A stretch of 64,000 nt of DNA, from assembly GCA_023101885.1 (NCBI GenBank), contig JALPQD010000639.1:496001-560000 (forward strand). The letters run 5' to 3'. Position 1 is the first letter of the stretch. The number at the start of each line of letters is the position of its first letter. Source of the stretch: Typhlomys cinereus (Eukaryota; Chordata; Mammalia; Rodentia; Platacanthomyidae). Positions 51,934 through 63,824 of this stretch are shown in pieces. The translations under genes and the position numbers were made by a program. Below the pieces are notes generated by a model. It saw nothing but the letters and a program-made list of their open reading frames with translations. It was not told where the DNA came from and searched no databases.

Positions 51934-53954
51934 ATGTTTACCAAATTTCTACAAAATAGCCAGAATCTTTGGTCCTTAGAATTAGAATGAATTTCTCAGA
52001 GGCTTCAATAGAATAATCTCTCTTTGAAAATCAGGTTACTTGAGTTAGCCTTATTTTCTTCCTAATTCTGACCCATAAGATTTTTATGGTACTTTTGCCT
52101 ATATTTTCTAATTACCAGTAATATTTGTGTGAATCATAGAGGTGTCAACATGGAGCATATGTGAAAAATGAGTTTTTATGGTATATTTAAAGATCATTTC
52201 TAGGTATAGAAGGCTTCTTTGGCATAACTTTGTCCTTCCTGTGATGATAATAACATAAAACTTTGTCATATATTATTTTATGTTTACTTGTTGATGCATA
52301 TGAGCCATTACCATGAACTTCCAAATAGTAAGTAGAATGGGTGAATAAAGAAAGATTAAGACAGAATTTTTAAGGGGCTATAAGATAATATTTCCAATTG
52401 ATAATCTGGTAGACAAATCATGGTGTCATTTCTTTTATCACACTGTTAGACAACTGTAAGCATTCTCATGAAATGATAGTCACACAAACTCTGTGAGATA
52501 GAAGTAGTCAGTACCAGAACTTTGCAGGTAAATACAGATGAGCAGGAATCTCATGTGCCACGGTCATACTACAGGCAACAGAACAGTGAGGATCCCATGC
52601 AAGATTTGAGTTGCATTTTTGTATACCCTTTGGTCGCCCAAATGGCTAAAAACAAAACCACCAAATATGCAATGCTTACCTTGGATTTGACTTCCACACC
52701 CAGTTTAGAATGGAGGTATTTTTCTATGTATTGTATCCAGGGAGTCTAATCTCTGAGACTTACCTTTATCACAGGATAAAGGCAATAATCCTTGTATTTT
52801 TGAACATTGTTTAGAATGAAATTGTACAAAATATAGTAGATGCTCTAGAATGCTTGCTTTGACAACAAATTATCATATAAATGCAATAACTATGAAATAG
52901 CACAGTGTTTAGAGCAATCTGTGGGTTCTAGCTGGATACTTATGGAGTATGTGTTTATGTACACATGTGCAAGTGTGTGTATGTGTGTGTGAATGAATAC
53001 ATGTGTGTGTGTGTGTGTGTGTATGATGTGAGATAAGTGTGTTTGTTCATGTCATTCTTCTTTCAGAGTGATACCTTCATGAATACCCTCATGACTGAAA
53101 TATTTCTAACCTTACAGAATAACCTGAGAAAAACAGACTCAGAATCCCAGAAGAGGGCAAACAGATGGGAATACAAGAAAGATCACATCTCTGGAGAGAA
53201 TTTCCCACAGTGGAGATATTGGATAAAAGATCCTTCTATTCATCCATAGTAGATGTAAACGCTTTTCGTGTTGATACAATTTTGGAACCAATCCCTTTAC
53301 TCTCTCCTTGGATTTGTATTCTTTTCAAACCATTGAATTCTTTTCATTTACTTACTTTTATTTCTAGAGTGCCCCAATGCCAAGTAAGAATTTACTGTGG
53401 AAAATCTAAACCCCATGAAACTTACTATGCTATATCCATCAGTCCATTTTTATATCTGTCTAGTATGAAGCAATAAAGCATGGACATTCTGCTTTGTTTG
53501 TGCCCTGCCTAGGCTTTTCAGATGCATATGTAAATCAGATCCAATTTACTAATTATCCACTGACCTTATCTTTATCCTTAATGATTTATTTTCCTGAATA
53601 TCTATGGGTAAGTGAGAGACTATTACAATGATAGATAGAAAACATCTTTTCTATTACTGATCTTTGTTAGGTTTATCAATTTTTGCTTTAATTATTATGA
53701 GACTGTTTATTATATTTACATATATTTAAACCATTAAGTGATCTGAGAATATTACCTTAATGAATATCAGAAGTTCTTCACTAACTCTAGTTGTTATTTT
53801 ATGATAGAATATAACATATTCTTCATTGATATAGGCATATAGCAAATATAGGGATAACAAATTTTTGTTAGTGTGTGCAAAAGAATGTGTCTTTCCATTC
53901 TCTCTCAATCTATCATCTATGTTAAATGTATGTGTATAAAAGGTATGCTGATGG
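51934..53954. other. No recognised gene; short (GT)n at 53003-53023
   Basis: About 2 kb of AT-rich unique-looking sequence with a TG-rich patch at 52965-53024. Open frames up to 103 codons (53165-53476) show no domain. Confidence 0.45.
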
Positions 53955-54455
53955 TATGAAAGAGGGGGTGTAAGAGCCTAAAAGTGGGGACGTGTACTCT
54001 AGTACACGAATACTCTAGTCATGACTGGGTTGTGATTCTAGGAGCATACTCCAATGAGATCTGTTACCACCAGATCTGCAAAATGGCTGATAATATTGTT
54101 TTCCCATGGACTAACAAGACTGTCAGGATAAACGACGACAATCCAAGAGAATCTTTGAGCAACTGCTAAATAAGAGAAAGGGGGAGCTTCTCTTCCTGTA
54201 GGCTTACCTATAAAGGTCACTTATACTAAGACAGAGGCCTGGTTCCTTACTAGTACAGACGATTCCTAAAACTAGTAGTTCACATATGTGGAAAGACATG
54301 AGGACTAGAGTGCATGGCTGCATTGATGTAGGGGGGGAAGGGTGGTATAGGAAGAAAGTGAGAGGAAAGGGGAATGTGAGGGGAGGGGAAGAAGATATAG
54401 ACATGAACTTGCTTTGTTTGTAAATAAAAATTCTTAATAAAAATTCTTATTAAAG
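53955..54455 (+). mobile_element. Older LINE-1 3' UTR end
   Basis: GAAAGAGGGGGTGTAAGAGCC corresponds to GAAGAGGGGGCGGTAAGAGTG of the young 3' UTR (46856-46876). It continues through diverged 3' UTR to a G-rich block (54331-54390: GGGGGGGAAGGGTGG...GAGGGGAGGGGAAG) and an A-rich end with TAAATAAAAATTCTTAATAAAA. Sense orientation. No TSD identified. Confidence 0.6.
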
Positions 54456-55830
54456 TTTTCATTGATGGATTTTTATTAAGTATTAGGATTATTCTTGTGT
54501 GAAAAGATATGAAGCATCTTAAGTAAATATTAACAATGCGAACATTCCCATGCTTGTCTCTGCATTGTTTTATAATGTTCCTATGTGCTTTAAATGTTTC
54601 TTCCATTTCTTATTTCAAATTAAATCTTAGGCAATCATAGATGCTACTACCATCATGGAACTAATGAAAAACTTATTCTTTACCTATATATTATTATTTT
54701 ATAGGTACTCTAAAAAGAAACTTCATCTTATCAAAATTAGTATTTCTTACTGGTTTATTTCTAATGAATGGAAATATTCTAGAATAATTACCTCTGGCCC
54801 TGTCTTGTTTTGTGCTTTGAATTAAGCTTCAGAACACTTTGCTTTCTTAAATAACATGTCTGTTTAAAATTCATCACAATTATCCTTTTCAATATCCACC
54901 AATGAATGAATGGCAGTTTGCTGCCTTTCCTGTCTCTGGTCACCTTAGAGGGATCATACTCCTTTCAACGGAACCCCCTTATGTAGTGCTTCAATGTGGA
55001 TTGCAGGATTCTAATCAACTTGGATTTTGATTGTAACAAAAATCTTTAATATTTACTCTCCAAATTATCAATGAGATGTGAAAATGATTAAGTGAGTGCT
55101 TCTTTGTAACAATTTAAAAATATCCTATTTATTCCAGTTGGCATGCATTCTTATCTGGACATCAGCTGACAGTCTGACTGATCCTTCAGAAAAAAAAAAT
55201 GTATCATTTTCTCAGGATGCTTTTCAGATGTTTCTCTGCAGATTTGGCTTTTAGTGTTTTTCCTAGATGTGCCAAATGCAGCTTTCCTTTTATGTATGCC
55301 ACATGGGAGTCCTAGGCCTTCTTCAATCTGACAGCTAATCTTTCTTATTTCTCAGAGATAATCATCACTCCAAACATAGCTATGCTCCACGTTCTCATTC
55401 CTCTTTAACTAAGAACATCATTTACACACATGTTGAATTTGCTCAAAGGTCCTATCTTTTTCCACACTGTTTTGATTTACTTTCTTTAAAATTCCTGTGC
55501 TGTATTATACAAAGCTTTCCAGGGATCAATTCAATTATTCGTTTATCTATATTGAATATGCTTTCAAACATAGCTGATTTTACATAGTAGATTAAAGAAT
55601 TCTCAATTAATTTCAATGTATAGAAATGTATACCAATTATTATAGGGGGATGTTGTTTTAGTAGATGAATGCCGAAAATAACACTAGAACCATTGTAGAA
55701 AAGATTGTTTGTTGGTTAATGGAAAGTAAAATTTAACTGTGAGTCCAATTTTTTATTGACTATTTATCTGTCCTTAATGAATTAGCAGTTGAGGTTTTCT
55801 AATTTTGATTTGTAAGTTAGTTCTCTCCTT
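54456..55830. other. No recognised feature
   Basis: AT-rich unique-looking sequence. Confidence 0.4.
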
Positions 55831-55831
55831 T

Positions 55832-55917
55832 GGTCATGTGGACTTCAGGGTATTCAACTATGGCCACCGGGTTTGGAAATAGGACCTTACACATTGAGCT
55901 ATCTTGTCAGCCCATTT
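55832..55917 (-). mobile_element. Old tRNA-derived SINE head fragment
   Basis: Plus strand ends ACATTGAGCTATCTTGTCAGCCC, complement of a B2-like head (GGGCTGACAAGATAGCTCAATG). Only the tRNA-related part is recognisable. Confidence 0.5.
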
Positions 55918-56405
55918 TAACTGAATTTATTTCTTTAATAAGTTTTAGCTTTAGCCATAATTTCTCATTGGTATTTGACTTTTGTTTCCTACTTACATTT
56001 GTTAATTAGTTTGTATTCTGTCTTCATTGGGCTTTCATTTCATTTGTATTTTCCCATTTCTAATTTGTTCTTTTTCTTTGTTTTCATACAAGTTGATTTT
56101 CCTGTTTGTCTTGTTACATTTTCTTGTCACCTTCAAATTTTGTCATATATATTATAGCCTTAATACTCATTAAGCCTATTTCTAGTGCGCACTACTTTTA
56201 AAATAAAAGTTTACTTTTATTGTAACAAACTTGGTAAATTACTTCTGTAGCAATTAAATTATAGCACTTAAGAAGATTCTAATTCAGAAACAGTTAGTCT
56301 ATGACAATACTTAAACATAAATTTCTGTGAACCAACCAAATTATTTTGAAAGTAAAAGTGAATAATTCCCAGCACTGTAGAAATCTTGCTTGAATTTGAA
56401 CTTTT
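55918..56405. other. No recognised feature
   Basis: AT-rich spacer. Confidence 0.4.
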
Positions 56406-56722
56406 CTGATATCTACATACTTCTTTTTTTATTATTTATTCAATTGTGCATGTATGGTGTGTGCACGTGTGTGCATATATGTGTGTGTGTGTAGAACCAC
56501 GGACGAATTTGGGAACTACTATGGACCGCCTCCACCTTCTCGTTGTTCTCTCTGCTCCGGGATTCACAGGCTCCGCCCTACCAGGACCAGAAACGCAGGT
56601 CGCCTCTGCTTCCGCCTGGCGTCTACAAGTGGGGTCTAGGATCTGAACTCAGGACCTTCCGCCTGCAAGGCAGAGGCTTAACCACTGAGCCACCTTTCTA
56701 GCCCCTGATATCTACATACTTC
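56406..56722 (-). mobile_element. Young B2-like SINE with 18-bp TSD
   Basis: TSD CTGATATCTACATACTTC at 56406-56423 and 56705-56722, perfect. Complemented body from the tail TTTTTTTATTATTTATTCAATTG, through TG-rich DNA, CACGGACGAATTTGGGAACTAC, GCCCTACCAGGACCAG and AGGATCTGAACTCAGGACC (B box), to GAGCCACCTTTCTAGCCCC. Full length. Confidence 0.93.
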
Positions 56723-58738
56723 ATAGTTTCTAGTTTTATGATGTACATTTCCTTCCAATTTGCCAAAAGCATATTTTAAGTAATGTAAATTATCTTCTTA
56801 ACTCGATTATAAGCAGCATAAAACATGCTTTGACATATATGAGGCTCATGCATATTCATGTTTCCAGCTGCTAGTCTTCATCTGAAAGGGAACACAGCAG
56901 ATAGCAAAAAGAGTAGTGAGTGGCAACTTTCATCTGAACTATGTTCCATGATCTTTGCTGGTAATCTCTCCAAATGTCTGGGGTTGTATTCTGACTTGTT
57001 ATAATATCTCTAGTCTCAGTGACATTGCCATGTCTGCTGCAGTCTCCTTAGCTCACTGTTGGTTGGGCCAACAGGACAGTATCAGAGGAGATGGGACTCA
57101 ATCATGATTTAATCTCAGTTGTGTGGCGCTGGTTATTAAGCACTCACTCATGTCTGTCATGAGTAAAATGAATACCTGAAGACAGAGGCTTCCAGGACCA
57201 TGAGATTCTCTGGAGACAAGTTTCCCATTGTTCATCCCCTTTATTCCTCACCATTCAGTCTCTGCCTTTATTCTTCTTCAGTTCAATCCCAGTCTAAGTT
57301 ATGTACTGTGACACTTTTAAGTCTCCCCTACTTACTGTCATATGTCCCTATTGCCATAAAGTTGTCTTCATTTCCAGCTCACAAAGGCCATGAAAAGCAT
57401 GCCAATGACTGCAATAAGGCAGCGCCTCATTAAAATTGCTAAATGCTGAACAGATTTAAAAATTATAGCAGAATAGTATAAAGTTATGGTGATATTATAA
57501 TCCCCTAGAGATAATTGAACTTAGCTCCAGAAAACACACCAGGTCTGCTCTACTGCAGATCTTGCAAATTTCATCCTACCTGTTTTTGCATTTAAGCTTC
57601 GTCTCTATATGATGTTTGTGATTCCAACTGAAATTGTCAGAAACTTATTGGAACCATTCTATCTTATGTCAAAACTGGCCACCAAAACTCTGCTTCATCC
57701 TGTAAATTTGCAGATGAAATGATTCAGTGATTTAATATTTCAAGGCAGATTTTCAAGGCTCAGTAAATGCCACCTGAAGAAGACATCTCAAAATCTCCGA
57801 CCCATTTCCTCTGTGCTGCCTTTTCTTGACATTGGAATCCTTGGTTGTTGGTTAAGGGGTCTATTAGAAGTCATTAGAAGTTATTAGAATTTAACTCAAG
57901 AAGCTTTACTTGTTTTCTATACTAATCTGGTCCAGAATCTACGAAATACAAATATCTAATGTTGTCTTTATTTCAGAATAATTATAGAGTTGAATCATCC
58001 AGCCAATGAATGGCAGAGGCCATCTTAGAACTAACTCAACTGGATCCTTCAGATTGTGTTCTTTAGTTCTTGCACTAAATCATTAAAGGACCAAGGTAAA
58101 AGTTGTGGGGTCTTTTGAATAGAACTGTGGAAACTGTAGGAAAAAATATAGGCTTAACTATTCCCTTAAAATACAAAATTATAATATTTATTAAAAAGAA
58201 AATGACATCATTTAGTATCATGAATATCAAGCCTTAAAAGGCTTTATTCTTAGGTTGTGGTGAGCTAACAGATTATAAAGAACAAGAGGCTTTATCCAAG
58301 GAGTCTATAAAGGTGTTCTACATTCATATTAGATTTCACCCATCTGTTAAACATTAAAGCAGAAAGGTGTTGGGGCAACAGAGAAAAAGCTGAAACTGGT
58401 ATAAATTTTAAGAAGAAACTCAACTCCTTCTTGTGCTCAAGAAAGTAGAGAAATGAATACGAAAAATAAAATTAATACCAAGAAAATTTGAGCTATTTTT
58501 TTTCCTTTAAGGGAACCATGTGAGCAGTCGCGTAACCGTCTTCTATAACAGGAAAGGCTTTGCATAAGCCAAAGCAAGAAAGTCATGATGAAAGATTCCT
58601 ATCAAAGAGATTAGTGAATTAATATAAATTGAAATCCTTGTGAGACTCAAATGAAGAAAAACTGATAAATTAATATTTACAAAAATGGAAAACCTTAGAT
58701 CAAAAGAACTTTATCCCATATATTGAAAACTTGAAAAA
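56723..58738. other. No recognised feature
   Basis: About 2 kb of unique-looking sequence with no exon-like frame or identifiable repeat. Confidence 0.45.
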
Positions 58739-58742
58739 GGAA

Positions 58743-58773
<31 letters not shown>
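58739..58773. repeat. (AG)n tract
   Basis: Purine run of AGAG units with a few AAAG units at the start. Confidence 0.85.
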
Positions 58774-58774
<1 letters not shown>

Positions 58775-58908
58775 CCAACTATCAAAGAAACTCAGTAGTC
58801 CAGAAGTTTTGAAATGCCCACTTAAAAATACATGTATAATATCTTAATTTTATGGTTGAATATAAAGTGGATAGATACAAAAATGCATAAAAACAAGATT
58901 TCTCTACC

Positions 58909-58973
58909 AGAAAAGAAAAGAAAAGAAAAGAAAAGAAAAGAAAAGAAAAGAAAAGAAAAGAAAAGAAAAGAAA
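58909..58973. repeat. (AAAAG)n pentanucleotide repeat
   Basis: About 12 near-perfect AAAAG units, all purine on the plus strand. Open frames across it (SFLFF- or KRKEK-type) are artefacts. No SINE body is attached, so it is not an obvious SINE tail. Confidence 0.95.
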
Positions 58974-59559
58974 CAAGATCCTTTCTTGTGCTGCACCTGA
59001 GCTGTGGGAAAAAGAGCATCAAAAGAATTTTCATAAGGAAATCACCAGTGAAACATTTTTTATACATTTGTTGTGGCATATATTTAGTACTTTTTCTCTG
59101 GATGGGACACAACCATTTTGTGCATATGCATAAATTGCCTATTAACAAATAATGAATTAGCTAGACAGGCAATAGTATTTCAGGCAGAAGCATATGGAAG
59201 TTAATATGAATTTACAAATAAAAATTCTGATTTTGTTTCCAGTCCCAAGTCTGTATTTTATGCTTTTCTCAATATTTTTACAAGCTAAATAAGGGTTAAA
59301 TTATTCTCTCTCTTTCAAAATACCAAAAATCTTACAGTTAATTTAATCAAGAGGCAATGTCATCCTCTACATACCAAAAATGGCTTTATTATCTTATCAT
59401 TTGTATTTCTGCCTGAAATTTCTGGCTCATTAGGATTTGATGATTCCAAAAGTTGTTACCATTTTTATTTTATTAAATCCTTTTCAGTCTTGTTTATATA
59501 AGAACATCACTTGTAAACACCCAAAAGATGAAAATCAACTGAGATAAATATGAAGCTAT
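58974..59559. other. No recognised feature
   Basis: AT-rich unique-looking sequence. Confidence 0.4.
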
Positions 59560-60140
59560 TAAGAGTAAGAAGAGGGTCACTTCTCAGGAGAGTTAATAAG
59601 GCCAAAAAGTGAAGCAGGGAAGGTCTTATACAAAGGCATCAAAATCAACATGTGAGAAGAACCTCTTGGCAAAGAAAGAAGCTGGAAACTCTCAGGCTGT
59701 GGCTAACTAGATCTGGCAGAGTCACAGGTAGAGAGACACTCCTGGGCATCTACCTGAAGGAGACCTGTGGCTCATTACACTGCTGAAGCACACCTCTGGA
59801 AGAGTCAGGATGCTAATAAGATAGGCAATGCCTGAAGGTGTGTGAAGAACCACAAGCAAAAGGGTATGTTCCATAAAACCATGCTCTGCAAATAAACAGA
59901 AAGACCACACTATGGTAATGACCCCAGTGGCACGTGAAAACCCTCAATTCTTTTATCCAGCATTGCCCTTGAGCTTTTGAGCTTGTTCTCTGTTTAGGAC
60001 ACTTCCTCCTATGGAAGAGAATATTTTCCTAATAAATTCTCTCCCTTTTCTCGCTACTATCACGAGTCAGATTCCTTGTTCTGATGTGCAAGAACTTGGA
60101 TTCCTTTGGAAGGTGTTCATTGAGCTCCAGTATTCACCAA
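59560..60140 (+). mobile_element. Possible degraded ERV1-type LTR
   Basis: The end has an LTR-like R/U5 layout: AATAAATTCTCTCCC (60030-60044), a pyrimidine-rich stretch, GAGTCAGATTCCTTGTTC, GTGCAAGAACTTGGATTCC and CAGTATTCACC. The upstream part is unique-looking. No internal retroviral coding sequence adjoins it, so at most this is a solo LTR. Boundaries and class are uncertain. Confidence 0.3.
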
Positions 60141-60937
60141 TATGATGATGATGATGAAAGGGAAGAATAAAAGAATAAGAGACACCTTGGCAAGCTGTAA
60201 TTGTTCTGTTATTAGTCAGACCTGGAAATCTGAAAAATAATTAGGACCTATTATTCCCTTGTTTAAAATTACTTTAAAACATATCAAAAGGCTTTTATGC
60301 ATGATATACAGACTCTCAAGATATGGTCCAAGCCTTCATTGCTCACCGCCAAGCTCACTGCTGCTTGGTGAGGAGAATATTTCAGTGATACCTTCATTGT
60401 TTTCCTTTCAGCCAAGCTTTTCTTTTCTTTGACTTTTTAATATATATAGAATGTTTGTGTTCATGGTCTCTTCCTCTCCATGTGTCTTCCATTGCAATGT
60501 GCTGATGTCTTTCTGATTCTTCACTTGGTCTCATGACTGATGGGATAATATCAAACTTGAGGCATCAGAATCTTGAAAAAACACCTTGTGTTTGTAATTT
60601 CTTTCTTGAACTTCAGCTAATGTGCTCAAAGCAAAGTCAAGCTACTCACGCAAACCTATACCATTCAAAGACAGTGAAGAATGCCAGTGAAGACAAGCAA
60701 AGACCCTTCTACCTGAACTCTATGCTGATGTATCAGGTAGAGAGAGAGATCTTTGTACCAAGCAAAAGACTGCATAAATGGTCAGCTAACTGTAAATTGG
60801 TGAGCCCAGAGAAATGCACATCACTGAATGTTAATGGGGTTTGTGATTGCTTTCTTGTTTTGTGACATTAATTTGTAAATTACTGCCATAAGAATACGGA
60901 ATGTTGAAATATTCTCTTTTTCGGAGGAGGACATGTA

Positions 60938-60939
<2 letters not shown>
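60141..60939. other. No recognised feature
   Basis: Unique-looking sequence. The 110-codon plus frame 60533-60865 has no recognisable domain and no supporting splice or promoter context. Confidence 0.4.
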
Positions 60940-60975
<36 letters not shown>

Positions 60976-60986
60976 TGTGTGTGTAG
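60940..60986. repeat. (GT)n microsatellite
   Basis: About 22 GT units with one AT interruption at about 60968. Confidence 0.93.
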
Positions 60987-61089
60987 TATGGGGCACTTGA
61001 GGTTGTCTGTGTGCCTATGGAGGCCCAAGAAAGACTTCAGAAATCATCTTGAGTTATCATATCTTTATTTTTTGCTGTGGGCTTTGCTA

Positions 61090-61222
61090 GGTTTTACCTT
61101 CTAGAAGTGTAGGCCACAATCATTTTCCACAGGGCATTTTTATGTGGGATCTGGAAGCCTAACCCAGGACCTTTAGCTTAGAAGATGAAGATTTAACCTC
61201 TGAGCCATTTCTTCAGCCTTTG
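61090..61222 (-). mobile_element. Old B2-like SINE fragment
   Basis: Plus strand TTTTATGTGGGATCTGGAAGCC...CCCAGGACCTTTAGC...TTTAACCTCTGAGCCATTTCTTCAGCC is the complement of the SINE head plus the CCCACATAAAA block of the old subfamily. The middle and tail are not recognisable. Confidence 0.6.
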
Positions 61223-61282
61223 AAATACTTTTATTAAAGGCATGTACTATGAATGAAATTATGTCCTTTTAAAATAAATGTT

Positions 61283-61370
61283 AAGAGCCAAGAAGTTGAC
61301 TTAGCTGATAAAATGCTTGCCATGCAACCAATGGGCTTGAGTCAATCTCCAGAAATCACATAAAAATTTG
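61283..61370 (+). mobile_element. Old SINE head, split by a young SINE
   Basis: GAGCCAAGAAGTTGACTTAGCTGATAAAATGCTTGCCATGC...CACATAAAAATTTGGCT has an A-box-like TTAGCTGATAAAATGC and the old-family CACATAAAA block. The young SINE inserted right after it; about 50 bp of old sequence (GGCTCACAGGATGATTGG...) resumes at 61651. Confidence 0.5.
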
Positions 61371-61654
61371 GCTGGGGGGCTGGAGAGGAGGCTCAGGGGT
61401 TAAGCCCCTGCCTTGCAGGCAGAAGGTCCTGAGTTCGGATCCTAGACCCCACTATAGAGGCAGGGTGGAAGCAGGGGCGGCCTGCGTTTCTGGTCCCAGT
61501 AGGGTGGAGCCTGTGAATCCTGGGGCAAAGTAAACGAGGAGGAGGTGGAGGCGTCCATGGTGGTTCCCGAATTCCTCCGTGGTTCTACACACACACACAC
61601 ACACACACACCCGCATGCACAATTGAATAAATAATAAATAATAAAAAATTGGCT
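61362..61654 (+). mobile_element. Young B2-like SINE with TSD
   Basis: TSD AAAAATTTGGCT (61362-61373) and AAAAAATTGGCT (61643-61654), one mismatch. Body from GGGGGGCTGGAGAGGAGGCTCAGG with A box, B-box-like GAGTTCGGATCC, GC-rich middle (GGGGCGGCCTGCG; GGTCCCAGTAGGGTGG; GAATTCCTCCGTGGTTCTAC), CA run 61587-61611 and AATTGAATAAATAATAAATAAT tail. Full length. Confidence 0.9.
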
Positions 61655-61703
61655 CACAGGATGATTGGTACACATGTACAAAACAGTGTAAATAAATAAA
61701 TTC

Positions 61704-61766
61704 CTGGGAATTGCTCTCCTAGCATGCACAAAACCCTGGGCTCAACTACTAGCACTGAAAACAAGT
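61704..61766 (+). mobile_element. ID-like SINE fragment
   Basis: TTGCTCTCCTAGCATGCACAAAACCCTGGGCTCAACTACTAGCACTGAAAAC matches the 3' two-thirds of ID ('..gcttgcctagcatgcacaaggccctgggttcaatccccagcactgaaaa..'). Its first part is missing. It contains a B-box-like region. Confidence 0.65.
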
Positions 61767-61877
61767 ACCTTTTTAATTTAATCTATCTATCCATATTTCA
61801 TCATCTGAGAAGTCAAAACTATGCTTGTCTCTCAATCCTAGTATGCTGTCTTCCATAGAAGTTCTCAATCAAGCTTC

Positions 61878-62010
61878 AGTAACCTGTTGCAGTGATTTAT
61901 GACTGTATGTCTAGCATTGCGTAGTTGAGGCTAGAGCAGAAAGATCACAGGTTTGAGACCAGCCCAGGCTACAGTGTGAGACCATATCCAAAACACAAAT
62001 AAAAGAGAGT
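61878..62010 (+). mobile_element. B1 (7SL-derived) SINE
   Basis: GACTGTATGTCTAGCATTGCGTAGTTGAGGCTAGAGCAGAAAGATCACAGGTTTGAGACCAGCCCAGGCTACAGTGTGAGACC is a clear B1: it carries the 'ggttTGAGACCAGCC(Y)GGGCTACA' core and an A-rich tail (AAAACACAAATAAAAG). The 5' end is diverged. Being 7SL-derived and rodent-type, it is the main support for placing the window in rodents. Confidence 0.8.
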
Positions 62011-63395
62011 CATGATGAATCATGCCATGCATTTACTAGACAGAGCTACTTAAATGTCATACTTTGGACCTTTGGTCTTTAGTAATGTGTTATCAATTTA
62101 TTTCATTCTAAATGTCCCAAGAGGCAACCTTTGAGAGAAATTCGCTCAGCTGGAAATTTCATCTTGTTTCTAGTCAAGTCTTTGGCAGGTTGAACTTCTC
62201 ACTGACATTCTTATAACTTCAGTAACGTCAGGCATACATGAACTTAGGAGAGTGATTAAAACATGATTTAGATGGATATCTATCCAGTTTCAGCCTTTGA
62301 CTCTGTGACTCCTGAAGTATTTAAGCACACATAAGCAATTCTTCAGCTGCCTTTTCTGTTATTTATATCATGAGTCAGAATTTGTAACAGAGAAATTACA
62401 GAACTATCATGGGAAGCAAATGTGATATATGGAACTACTGATGTACTAAAAAATAAATAACCGTCATTATTGTGGTAGTCAACAGATAAGAGCATACCTT
62501 TTCAGAGTGGTCATCCAGCACAGCTAAACTTGAGACAGGACATACCATGTCAAATGCTAAAAGAAAGGCTGACAGTATATGTTAATAGTGTCGTAGTCAC
62601 ATGTTAGAACTGAGAAATCAAAGTTACACTGAGTGCTTGAAGAACAGGAATTAATTTTGTCACAATTCTGGGAACTAGAAGTACATGATTAAGGTGCAGG
62701 TAGGGTTTATTTATGTAGAGTGACCTTTTCTTTATCTTCTAGATGAACATTTTTCTATGTTCTCACATAGTCTTTGCTTTATATGTATAAGTTTTCATCT
62801 CCTCTTAAACAACACCAGTCCAATTGGCTGCAGGCCCAATATAGAAATTTATTTTGCATCTTTAAAGACCTTATCTTCAAACATAGTTAACAATCTGAGG
62901 ACACTGGGAAGTTAGGACTTCAATGTGCAAATTTTGGAAATATCAAATTCAACCCATAATCCTGCCTTCTTTCTATTCTCTGCTGAGTTAGAACACTAGA
63001 GTTTGAAAAGCTAGCATAAAAATTGAAATTCACTTTCTTAATGTTGGAAAGTTCCAACACAAGGCTTGGTGTGATGCAGACCCATTTTTTTTTTATAAAT
63101 GGATCCTGGTTATTGAATCCTTACATTTCAGAATAGGAAAACAAAGAGCAAGAGAGAAAATGGAAGTTTTCATAACACTAGAAGTCCACTCAGGAGAACC
63201 TAACCCCATCATTACTACTATCCACTAAGCCCCACAAGCTGACCCATGAAAGATTTTCTGCAAATGAACTTAGTGTAAGACACAACACTCAAGATGAACA
63301 CCAATCTTATGTCATTGGACCAAAAGCAATGTTCGCTAACATCTCCCGTTATGTTTAGTTTAGTAATTCCAACTTTTGGTTTCATTGCTAACATT
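62011..63395. other. No recognised feature
   Basis: About 1.4 kb of AT-rich unique-looking sequence. Confidence 0.4.
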
Positions 63396-63399
63396 AGAA

Positions 63400-63762
63400 T
63401 TGGACTAGTTACCCTCATCTGTTGCTGCGAGAGAACTTCCAAAGTCAAGCAACTTAAGGAAGAAAGGAAAGATTCATTCAGTTTATGGTTCCAGAAGGGA
63501 GAAACAGTCTTTTCATGGCAGAAAAGGCATGGTGGACTGGCAGAATCTGGAGGCAGGCTAAGTCACGGCAAACATCTTGGAAGCTGAGAATTGAAAGACT
63601 GCCAGCTGCAGGAGAGGCCTCTTCTGAAGTAGGGTGGGACCAAACCATCTCAAGGCCCTTTCCTGTGATACTCTTCTTCCAACAAGACTCCACCACATAA
63701 AGGTGTCATGACCTTCCCAAACACATGAGACTCTGGGGAATACATTTCAAACCATGACAGAA
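63400..63762 (+). repeat. Unnamed interspersed repeat, copy B
   Basis: Same family and orientation as 1655-2035, ending CATGACCTTCCCAAACACATGAGACTC...ACATTTCAAACCATGACAG. The upstream part is richer here (CTGTTGCTGCGAGAGAAC; TATGGTTCCAGAAGG; TGGCAGAAAAGGCATGGTGG) and looks like the start of the element. The four overlapping open frames of 71-97 codons are chance frames in the repeat. Confidence 0.45.
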
Positions 63763-63824
63763 GTGATTAGTTTGTGATATGTCTTTTTGTTTTCTAAAGA
63801 GCCAATAAGGAACATAACTTTCAT
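63763..63824. other. Short spacer
   Basis: Nothing recognised. Confidence 0.4.
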
